Assembly: GCA_021202575.1 (NCBI GenBank)
Contig: JAJQCU010000023.1
Coordinates: 1 to 11,313 of the forward strand
DNA: 11,313 nt
Direction of reading: 5' to 3'
Source of the DNA: Lachnospiraceae bacterium
Lineage (GTDB): Bacteria; Bacillota; Clostridia; Lachnospirales; Lachnospiraceae
The position numbers and the translations under genes were made by a program. Position 1 is the stretch's first letter; each line of letters starts with the position of its first letter. The notes beneath the pieces were generated by a model that made no database searches, was not told the origin of the DNA, and worked only from the letters and a program-made list of their open reading frames with translations. This document shows positions 5,677 through 11,313 of the stretch, in pieces.

Positions 5677-7515
5677 ATGAAAAATAAGGATACAGAAAAG
5701 AGGGTGGAATTGATCAGGCGGGGGGAAGAGATGGCTCCTGTCATGAAAACAGCCGGAAAAGAAGGAAAAGCAACGGAACTGAGACTGGGCATCGATATCG
5801 GCTCCACCACGGTGAAGCTGGTGATCATCGATGCCCATACATATGAGGTGATTTATTCAGTCTACCGGAGGCACCATGCCAGGCAGATGGAGACAGCGGC
5901 GGCGCTTTTAGAGGAGGCGGCGGAGAAGTTCCCCGGGGTGGTTCTCAGGGCCGCGGTGTGCGGCTCCGGCGGGAAACCGGCGGCGGAGGCTTTGGGGGTT
6001 CCCTACATTCAGGAGGTGGTGGCAAACGCCGCCGCGGTCTGCGCCCTGTACCCACAGGCCAGAACCGCCGTGGAGCTTGGCGGTCAGGACGCCAAGCTGA
6101 TTTTTTTTCATTATGATGAGGAAAAAAAGGAGCTGACGGCGTCGGATATTATGCGCATGAATGGAAGCTGCGCCGGGGGAACCGGGGCCTTCATTGATGA
6201 GATTGCCGCGCTTCTGGATGTGGAGCCGGAAAATTATGAGGCGCTGGCGGCGGCCGGAAGCCATGTCTATGATATTTCCGGGCGCTGCGGGGTGTTCGCC
6301 AAGACGGATATCCAGCCGCTGCTGATTCAGGGGGCGGCCAGGAAGGATATCGCGCTGTCTGCCTTTCACGCCATCGCGAAACAGACCATCGGCGGTCTCT
6401 CCCAGGGACTGGAGCTGGCGCCGCCGATCATTTTTGAGGGCGGGCCGCTGACCTTTCATCCCACCCTGGTGAGGGTATTCGCGGAGAGGCTGCACCTGAA
6501 GGAGGAGGAAATTCTGATTCCGGAGCATGCGGAGACCATTGTGGCCCGGGGAGCGGCCATCGCCATTGACCGGCTGTTTCCGGAGACAGCGGACGGAAAC
6601 GATGGCAATGAGGGCAGAATGTCCCTCTCCGGGATGGCTGATAAGCTTTCCACCTTTCTAAGAACGCAGGAAGCGCAGCTGGCGGCTTCTGGCCGTCCCT
6701 TTTTTGAAAATGAGAAGGAGAGAGAGAACTTTGAGGCGCGCCACGGCGCGGAACGCCTGCCTGTGGAGGAGCCCGAAGTCCGTGATGGGGAAATCCGCGC
6801 CTGGCTGGGCATTGATTCCGGCTCCACAACCTCCAAAATGGTGCTGATGGATGAAAAAGAGCGGGTCATAGACCGTTTTTACGCTTCCAACCGGGGACAG
6901 GCACTTGGGGTGGTCTGCGACGGCATCCGCGGCTTCTATGAGAAATATGAGAAGCAGGGCGTCCGGCTGCGCATTCTGGGAGCGGGCACCACCGGCTACG
7001 GCGAAAAAATGCTGGCGAAGGCCTTCGGGGCGGATTATCATATCGTGGAGACAGTGGCCCACGCTGCGGCGGCGGTCAGATTTTTCCCGGACGCGACCTT
7101 CCTGCTGGATATTGGAGGGCAGGATATGAAGGCCATCTGGCTGGAGGATGGTGTGATCACCAATATCATGTTAAATGAGGCCTGTTCCTCCGGCTGCGGC
7201 TCCTTTCTGGAGACCTTCGCGGAGAGCCTGAATATTCCGGTGGAGGAGATCGCCGACGAGGCCTTCGCCTCGGAAAACCCGGCCCGTCTTGGCAGCCGCT
7301 GCACCGTGTTCATGAACAGCACCATTATCAATGAGCAGAGAAACGGCAAAAGTCCCAGGGACATTATGGCCGGCCTTTGCCGTTCCATCATTGAGAATGT
7401 GTTCACGAAGGTGGTGCGCGTCTCCAACACGGACACGCTGGGGGATTGTGTGGTCGTGCAGGGCGGTCCCTTCAACACAGCGGCAGTGCTTCGGGCGCTG
7501 GAGGAATATCTGTGA
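5677..7515 (+). CDS. Acyl-CoA dehydratase activase, double ATPase (HgdC/BcrA-BadF type); N-terminal part of a split giant protein
   Basis: Two ASKHA ATPase domains in one 612-residue chain. Domain 1 has GIDIGSTT (38-45), GGQDAK (135-140), NGSCAGGTG with C165, RCGVFAKTD with C204 and EGGP (254-257). Domain 2 has GIDSGSTT (378-385), GGQDMK (480-485), NEACSSGCGSF with C503, RCTVFMN with C542 and QGGPFN (595-600). In HgdC-type activators one cysteine of each such pair per subunit ligates a [4Fe-4S] cluster bridging a dimer, and ATP hydrolysis drives an electron into a 2-hydroxyacyl-CoA dehydratase. Here both pairs are 39 residues apart, so the chain could form an internal pseudo-dimer. The protein stops at a TGA just before the GALGAA motif that should finish domain 2, and the same frame continues to 10173. 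The 5677 start has AAGGAGG 17 bases away, which is far; ATG 5731 after GGGGGAAGAG is a credible alternative. Confidence 0.88.
   Translation: MKNKDTEKRVELIRRGEEMAPVMKTAGKEGKATELRLGIDIGSTTVKLVIIDAHTYEVIYSVYRRHHARQMETAAALLEEAAEKFPGVVLRAAVCGSGGKPAAEALGVPYIQEVVANAAAVCALYPQARTAVELGGQDAKLIFFHYDEEKKELTASDIMRMNGSCAGGTGAFIDEIAALLDVEPENYEALAAAGSHVYDISGRCGVFAKTDIQPLLIQGAARKDIALSAFHAIAKQTIGGLSQGLELAPPIIFEGGPLTFHPTLVRVFAERLHLKEEEILIPEHAETIVARGAAIAIDRLFPETADGNDGNEGRMSLSGMADKLSTFLRTQEAQLAASGRPFFENEKERENFEARHGAERLPVEEPEVRDGEIRAWLGIDSGSTTSKMVLMDEKERVIDRFYASNRGQALGVVCDGIRGFYEKYEKQGVRLRILGAGTTGYGEKMLAKAFGADYHIVETVAHAAAAVRFFPDATFLLDIGGQDMKAIWLEDGVITNIMLNEACSSGCGSFLETFAESLNIPVEEIADEAFASENPARLGSRCTVFMNSTIINEQRNGKSPRDIMAGLCRSIIENVFTKVVRVSNTDTLGDCVVVQGGPFNTAAVLRALEEYL
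7513..7515 (+). other. In-frame TGA interrupting the activase giant gene
   Basis: The reading frames of 5677-7515 and 7549-10173 are identical. Between this TGA and the ATG at 7549 there is no other stop: the codons read RELHLAPYSGE and then MGALGAAML, which is the missing end of the second ATPase domain. Without the TGA the frame is 1498 codons. The position expected here in the LG-x-x-(2-9 residues)-MGA(L/F)GAA context of these activases is glycine, and GGA becomes TGA by one G-to-T change. I see no bacterial SECIS-like hairpin directly downstream. Confidence 0.85.
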
Positions 7516-7548
7516 CGGGAGCTGCATCTGGCGCCTTATTCCGGAGAA

Positions 7549-10173
7549 ATGGGAGCCCTGGGGGCAGCGATGCTGACCCGAAATCATATCAAAGAATACG
7601 GGTATGCGGATCGGAAGGATACTTCTTTTATCGGCAGAGAAGGCCTCAACAGCTTTCATTATGAAACAAGGACCGGCGTGATCTGTCCCCGCTGCGCCAA
7701 CCATTGCAGCCGCACGGTGATTTCCTTTTCCGACGGGAAAGAGGATGCTGACGGAAAATATTATGTTACGGGGAATCGATGTCAGCGCGGGGAAATGCTG
7801 ACCAGACGGGAGTGGGTGCAGGAAACGGGTATGGCGCAGACAGAATCCTCTGATGGGAAGGGAAAAGCCGCGCAGGTGCAGCCCGTGGATCTGTTCGCTG
7901 AACGCGAAGCCCTGCTCTTTCAGGAGTATCCTTATCACGCTTCTGCCGTGCGAAAGGAGGTCATCGGCCTGCCCAGGGTGCTGGAATTCTGGGACAGCTG
8001 CCCCTTCTGGAGCACGTTTTTCAGAGCGCTGGGATATCAGGTAAAATTATCCCGCAAAAGCAGCCGTAGGATGTACGAGGAGGGCCTTTCCTTTGTGGCC
8101 TCCGACACCATCTGTTTTCCGGCCAAGCTGGTGCATGGCCACGTGGTGGATCTGGCAAAACAGGGCGTGGACAGGATTTTCTTCCCTTATATTATGCACA
8201 TGCCGCCGGAGGGCGTGGACAAGCAAAGCCCCTATGTCTGTGCTGTTCTGCAGGGCTATCCCATGATGGTGCAAAATTCCCAGAATCCGGAAGAGCGTTA
8301 TGGCGTGATTTACGACGCGCCGGTGTTTCACTGGTTTTCCGAAAAGGACAGAAAAAAACAGATTTGCCAGTACGCGGCGGATACGCTGGGAGTGACTGCA
8401 AAGGAAGCGGAGGAGGCCTTCTCGCAGGGAGAGGAGGCCATGAAGCTGTTTCGCGCGACCCTGACGGAGAAGGCTTCACGGGTGATTGACCAGGCGCGAA
8501 AGAATCACAGCTATGCCGTAGTGCTGGCCGGCCGACCCTACCACACGGATCCCTTTGTGTCTCATGATATCTCGAAGCTATTTCTCAAAAAGGGCATTTC
8601 CGTGCTGCCGGTGGACTCTCTGCCGGGGCTGGACGAGCAGGATCTGAAGAATACCCGCATTGAGATCACCAACAATTTTCACACCCGGATGCTCGCCGGA
8701 GCCATGATCGCCGCGGAGAATGAGGCGCTGGAATATGTGCAGTTAGTCAGCTTCGGCTGCGGCCACGACGCCGTGCTCTCCGATGAGATCGTCCGGATTA
8801 TGACTGAGAGGGCGGACAAGCCGCCGCTGATTTTGAAGGTGGATGAGAGCGACGCTTCAGGCTCTCTTGGCATCCGCACGGAATCCTTTATTGAGACGGT
8901 GGACATCCGGCGGAAAGGCAGAAGCGGCACAGCGCAGGCATGCTCGCTGCCCGCGCCCAGTCCCGTTAAATTTTATAAGAAGGATAAAAAAATACGAACG
9001 TTGCTCATCCCCAACATTTCCGCGGAGGTCTCCGTCCTTTTGTGCGGGATTCTGGAAAAGGAAAATTTCATTGTCCAGTCGGTCCCGGTGGGCGGCCTTG
9101 AGGAGATCGGCCTCGGCAAAAAATATGTACATAACGATATCTGCTTCCCCTGCCAGATGGTTATCGGGGAACTGATCGGCGCTCTTCAAAAAGGGAATTA
9201 CGATCTGGACGAAGTGGCGGTGGGTATGGTAAAATTCCAGTGTGACTGCCGCATGTCCCATTACGCGGGCCTTCTGCGCAAGGGCCTGGACGCCGCCGGT
9301 TTTTCACAGGTGCCGGTGCTGACCACGGACATGGGGGACTCCAAGGACATGCATCCCGGCGTTGCCCTGCTGGGCGTCGGCGCGGTGCTGGAGGCGGTCT
9401 GGAGCTTTGAGATGCTGGACATGCTGACAGAGCTGTGCAGGAAAATCCGCCCCTACGAGTTCCACCCTGGGGAGACGGACCGGGTATATCAGGGCTGTGT
9501 CCATCAGATCGCGGATGGAATCCGGGAGGGCATCGGCGCGGCCAGAAGGGCTTTTGAGAAATGTCTGGATGAAATGGCGGCCATTCCTTATGACAGAAGC
9601 CATTTAAAGCCCCGTGTTTTTGTCACCGGCGAGCTCCTGGTCACCTATCACCCGGGGTCCAACTTCGATATTGAGCGCTATCTGGAGAGGAATGGAATGG
9701 AGACCGTATTTCCAAGGATCACGGACCAGCTTCGCAAGGATTTCCGGGCCACAGAGTGTGAAATATCAGAATATCATGCCAATATTTTCCCCTACCCCTT
9801 CGCTGTGACCTGGCTTTTCGATGAGATCCAGAAACGGCTGGAGAAGGCGGCGGTCAGGCATCCTCTGTACCGAAAGGCCATGCGCCCCAGGGACATGTAT
9901 CAGGAGGTTGAGGATATCATTCCCGAGACCTTAAGCTGCGGCGAGGGCTGGCTGATGGCGGCGGAAATCGCCCATTACGCCGGGGAGGGCGTGAAGCGCT
10001 TCGTGATTTTACAGCCCTTCGGCTGTCTGCCCAACCACATCTGCGGCAGGGGCGTGATCAAGAAGCTAAAGGAGCGATTTCCGGATATTCAGATTTTGCC
10101 TCTGGATCTGGATCCGGATACCAGCTATGCCAATGTGGAAAACAGGCTGCAGATGCTTTTGATGAACCATTAA
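7549..10173 (+). CDS. Acyl-CoA dehydratase activase-related protein, DUF2229 and CoA-dehydratase-like C-terminal part of the split giant protein
   Basis: An 874-residue protein that is the direct in-frame continuation of the double activase. It starts with MGALGAAML, the tail of ATPase domain 2. A cysteine cluster follows: C46-x2-C49-x3-C53 and C78. Then comes the DUF2229 (PF09989) region with VIGLPRVLEFWDSCPFW (C151), DTICFPAK (C189) and LAGRPYHTDP. The second half has NDICFPCQ (C532, C535), QCDCR (C565, C567), SCGEGW (C797) and QPFGCLPNHICG (C826, C832), conserved cysteine motifs that suggest Fe-S cofactors as in 2-hydroxyacyl-CoA dehydratases. In fused relatives (about 1400-1500 residues) one chain carries all of this; the physiological substrate is generally unknown. 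ATG 7549 has only GGAG two bases upstream, so independent initiation would be weak. The real unit is probably 5677-10173, now split; whether this half is expressed is uncertain. Confidence 0.85.
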   Translation: MGALGAAMLTRNHIKEYGYADRKDTSFIGREGLNSFHYETRTGVICPRCANHCSRTVISFSDGKEDADGKYYVTGNRCQRGEMLTRREWVQETGMAQTESSDGKGKAAQVQPVDLFAEREALLFQEYPYHASAVRKEVIGLPRVLEFWDSCPFWSTFFRALGYQVKLSRKSSRRMYEEGLSFVASDTICFPAKLVHGHVVDLAKQGVDRIFFPYIMHMPPEGVDKQSPYVCAVLQGYPMMVQNSQNPEERYGVIYDAPVFHWFSEKDRKKQICQYAADTLGVTAKEAEEAFSQGEEAMKLFRATLTEKASRVIDQARKNHSYAVVLAGRPYHTDPFVSHDISKLFLKKGISVLPVDSLPGLDEQDLKNTRIEITNNFHTRMLAGAMIAAENEALEYVQLVSFGCGHDAVLSDEIVRIMTERADKPPLILKVDESDASGSLGIRTESFIETVDIRRKGRSGTAQACSLPAPSPVKFYKKDKKIRTLLIPNISAEVSVLLCGILEKENFIVQSVPVGGLEEIGLGKKYVHNDICFPCQMVIGELIGALQKGNYDLDEVAVGMVKFQCDCRMSHYAGLLRKGLDAAGFSQVPVLTTDMGDSKDMHPGVALLGVGAVLEAVWSFEMLDMLTELCRKIRPYEFHPGETDRVYQGCVHQIADGIREGIGAARRAFEKCLDEMAAIPYDRSHLKPRVFVTGELLVTYHPGSNFDIERYLERNGMETVFPRITDQLRKDFRATECEISEYHANIFPYPFAVTWLFDEIQKRLEKAAVRHPLYRKAMRPRDMYQEVEDIIPETLSCGEGWLMAAEIAHYAGEGVKRFVILQPFGCLPNHICGRGVIKKLKERFPDIQILPLDLDPDTSYANVENRLQMLLMNH

Positions 10174-10177
10174 AATG

Positions 10178-10227
10178 AAAAGGCGGGCGGACCGGTAAAA
10201 TTCCGACCGTTTTTGGAGGAGCCTTTT
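10178..10227 (+). promoter_or_regulatory. Possible leader hairpin around the GtrA ribosome binding site
   Basis: AAAAGGC (10178-10184) is complementary to GCCTTTT (10221-10227). The 36-base loop contains CGGT/ACCG (10193-10196 with 10206-10209), followed by a T5 run (10210-10214), and then the Shine-Dalgarno GGAGGAG (10215-10221). The small inner stem plus T-run could be a weak terminator after the activase gene; the outer stem would partly hide the ribosome site. Stem strength is modest, so this is tentative. Confidence 0.25.
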
Positions 10228-10231
10228 TAAA

Positions 10232-10669
10232 TTGAAAAGAGTTTCTGAGTATATAAAAAGATATATTCCGTTCCTGAAGTTTGTGACGTCTTCCCTGACC
10301 GGCTCGGCGGTGGAGCTGCTGTTGTTTTACGGTCTGTGCCAGGTGCTTCCCCTGCCCCGGGTGCAGATGATCTACCTTGCCACGGTCATTTCCAGAGTGA
10401 TTGCCGGAACCCTGAATTTCCTGATGAATAAGTTCTGGAGCTTCGGGGGAAAGGGCGGCGGTGCAGGGTCAGTCCGGTCCATGGGCCCCCAGGCGGTAAA
10501 ATACGCCATCCTGTTTGTGGGCAAGATGCTGGCCAGCGCCCAGCTGGTGTCGATGATGCCGGCCGCGATTCCTACGGTGTTGTCGAAGGCGGTGGTGGAT
10601 ACAGGCATTTTCTTTATCAGCTATGTGATTCAGAAGAAGTGGGTGTTTGCGGAAAAGAATAAATCGTAA
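10232..10669 (+). CDS. GtrA family membrane protein
   Basis: A 145-residue protein with four hydrophobic segments (about 12-37, 45-68, 88-109 and 113-134) and the paired signatures NFLMNKFWSF after helix 2 and ISYVIQKKWVF after helix 4, the layout of the GtrA/DPMS-associated family (PF04138). Such proteins are thought to help move polyprenyl-linked sugars across the cytoplasmic membrane or to support their polymerisation. The start is TTG at 10232: the Shine-Dalgarno GGAGGAG (10215-10221) is ten bases upstream, and the first ATG is well inside the second helix. It is 58 bases downstream of the activase region and may be cotranscribed with it. A membrane sugar-lipid protein is consistent with the GT8/acyltransferase set upstream, though the large activase intervenes. 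It is followed by a strong hairpin terminator. Confidence 0.88.
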   Translation: MKRVSEYIKRYIPFLKFVTSSLTGSAVELLLFYGLCQVLPLPRVQMIYLATVISRVIAGTLNFLMNKFWSFGGKGGGAGSVRSMGPQAVKYAILFVGKMLASAQLVSMMPAAIPTVLSKAVVDTGIFFISYVIQKKWVFAEKNKS

Positions 10670-10690
10670 CAGAAAAGTAAAAAAGTTTGT

Positions 10691-10702
10691 GACGAATTCG
10701 TC
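10691..10702. promoter_or_regulatory. 12-bp perfect palindrome GACGAATTCGTC
   Basis: GACGAATTCGTC equals its own reverse complement. It overlaps the first four bases (10699-10702) of the left arm of the following terminator hairpin, so an RNA fold of the palindrome would compete with the bottom of that stem. It may be a protein-binding operator or chance. Confidence 0.3.
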
Positions 10703-10749
10703 TCCCCGTGCATATATAAGTAGAACGATATGCATGGGGAGGCGTTTTT
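10699..10749 (+). terminator. Strong hairpin terminator that also contains the dprA Shine-Dalgarno
   Basis: The left arm 10699-10715 and right arm 10728-10744 are each 17 bases and pair along their whole length, with two G-T wobbles, around a 12-base loop. Five T residues follow at 10745-10749. It starts 30 bases after the GtrA stop and should end the operon. The right arm includes GGGGAGG (10736-10742), seven bases before ATG 10750, so the same stem would bury the ribosome binding site of dprA in any readthrough transcript. A promoter inside or near the loop would free it: TTGTGA (10687) and TATATA (10713) are present, but their 20-base spacing is poor. Confidence 0.85.
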
Positions 10750-11313
10750 ATGTGCGGATTTTGGGAAAAGAATGAATGGAAAAAGGAAGCGCTGGAATCA
10801 GAAAATAAAGAAAATTTGAAGGATAGTGAGAGGTACAAAGCGGCACTGGAGGAGCAGATGTGGGCGCTCTGGTTTACAAGCGTGCCTGGAATTGGCAGAA
10901 AGACGCTGTATGGCCTGGAAAAGATATTTGGAAGCCTGAAAAGGGCGGCCTCGGCGACAGAGGAAGAGCTTGCTTCAATTATGAAAGCTTCTCAGATCAG
11001 GAGTCTGCGGGAATTTGAGCCGACGCCGGACGGGCTATGGAGGCAGTGTGAGCGGGCAGGGGTAAGATATGTGACAGTTCACAGCTATAGCGAGGTTGAG
11101 GCGGAACTGGTTTTGGGGCACAGGAAAGATGCTGTTGGCAGTAATTGCAACGGCGCGGGCAGTTTATGCTTTCCGGAGCGATTAAGGCAGATTCCAGATT
11201 CTCCCTACGGCCTGTTTGTAAAGGGACGGCTGCCTGACCCGGATCAGCCGACGGTGGCGATTATCGTCGCAAGAGTCTGTTCCGGTTACGGAAAAGAGGC
11301 AGCGAGGATGATG
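10750..11313 (+). CDS. dprA: DNA-processing protein DprA, 5' part (runs off the window)
   Basis: 188 codons are open to the window end. DprA (Smf) binds single-stranded DNA and loads RecA during natural transformation. Visible features: the helix-hairpin-helix-like VPGIGRKTL (45-53), FPERLRQIPDSPYGLFVKGRLP (141-162), which corresponds to the (Y/F)P-x2-L-x2-I-x-D-x-P-x2-L(Y/F)-V-x-G signature, and VAIIVARVCSGYG (169-181) at the start of the Rossmann fold. The usual sequence there is VGAR; this protein has IVAR, so the conserved glycine is a valine (codon GTC). The first 36 residues are charged and atypical. ATG 10858 with GGAGGAG three bases upstream is an alternative start nearer the usual N-terminus, but ATG 10750 has the better-spaced GGGGAGG (10736-10742). 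Its ribosome site lies in the preceding terminator stem. Confidence 0.87.
   Translation, partial: MCGFWEKNEWKKEALESENKENLKDSERYKAALEEQMWALWFTSVPGIGRKTLYGLEKIFGSLKRAASATEEELASIMKASQIRSLREFEPTPDGLWRQCERAGVRYVTVHSYSEVEAELVLGHRKDAVGSNCNGAGSLCFPERLRQIPDSPYGLFVKGRLPDPDQPTVAIIVARVCSGYGKEAARMM

Noticed and set aside
7513..7515. Selenocysteine at the in-frame TGA
   Set aside because: The expected residue is glycine, not cysteine, and no convincing stem-loop of bacterial SECIS type lies directly after the TGA. Other genes here use TGA as an ordinary stop.
7513..7515. Alternative genetic code (TGA read as Gly or Trp)
   Set aside because: TGA ends several ordinary genes here, for example the GT8 genes at 3509 and 4462 and the acyltransferase at 5664, with downstream genes placed as expected.

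Overview
The window looks like chromosome from an anaerobic Firmicute, most likely a Lachnospiraceae-type Clostridium relative. The reasons are purine-rich Shine-Dalgarno sites, GTG and TTG starts, roughly half G+C, a giant 2-hydroxyacyl-CoA dehydratase activase-type protein typical of strict anaerobes, and a PD-(D/E)XK 'AAA-ATPase-like' protein of the kind that is multicopy in gut anaerobes. This placement is an inference from protein style, not a database match. Every gene I can support is on the + strand.

Layout. (1) Bases 1-1499: 3' part of an AAA-ATPase-like/PD-(D/E)XK protein, closed by a strong intrinsic terminator (1546-1580). (2) 1581-1800: non-coding leader with an AT-rich hairpin just before the next gene. 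(3) 1801-5664: four genes in the order PlsC-like acyltransferase, GT8 glycosyltransferase, GT8 glycosyltransferase, PlsC-like acyltransferase. Some neighbours overlap by ATGA. This suggests assembly of an acylated surface glycolipid or glycopolymer (inference). (4) 5677-10173: one continuous reading frame for a double-ATPase activase fused to a DUF2229/CoA-dehydratase-like region, cut in two by a single in-frame TGA at 7513-7515. (5) 10232-10669: a GtrA-family membrane protein with a TTG start. (6) 10699-10749: a long hairpin plus T-run that ends this operon and also contains the Shine-Dalgarno of the next gene. (7) 10750 to the window end: 5' part of dprA.

The most interesting signals are signs of recent gene remodelling. 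The 3' end of the second GT8 gene carries six tandem 42/45-bp units, all whole numbers of codons. The units introduce premature stops, while the original frame can still be followed past the array to a TGA that overlaps the ATG of the next gene. About 2.7 kb further on, the activase gene is split by a TGA where relatives are expected to have a glycine. DprA has a valine where the Rossmann GAR glycine is expected. The two stop/valine changes are each explained by one G-to-T change. I do not see a clear novel defence or mobile system. The novelty here is the glycolipid-like gene set, the coding minisatellite, the split activase and the hairpin-occluded dprA start.
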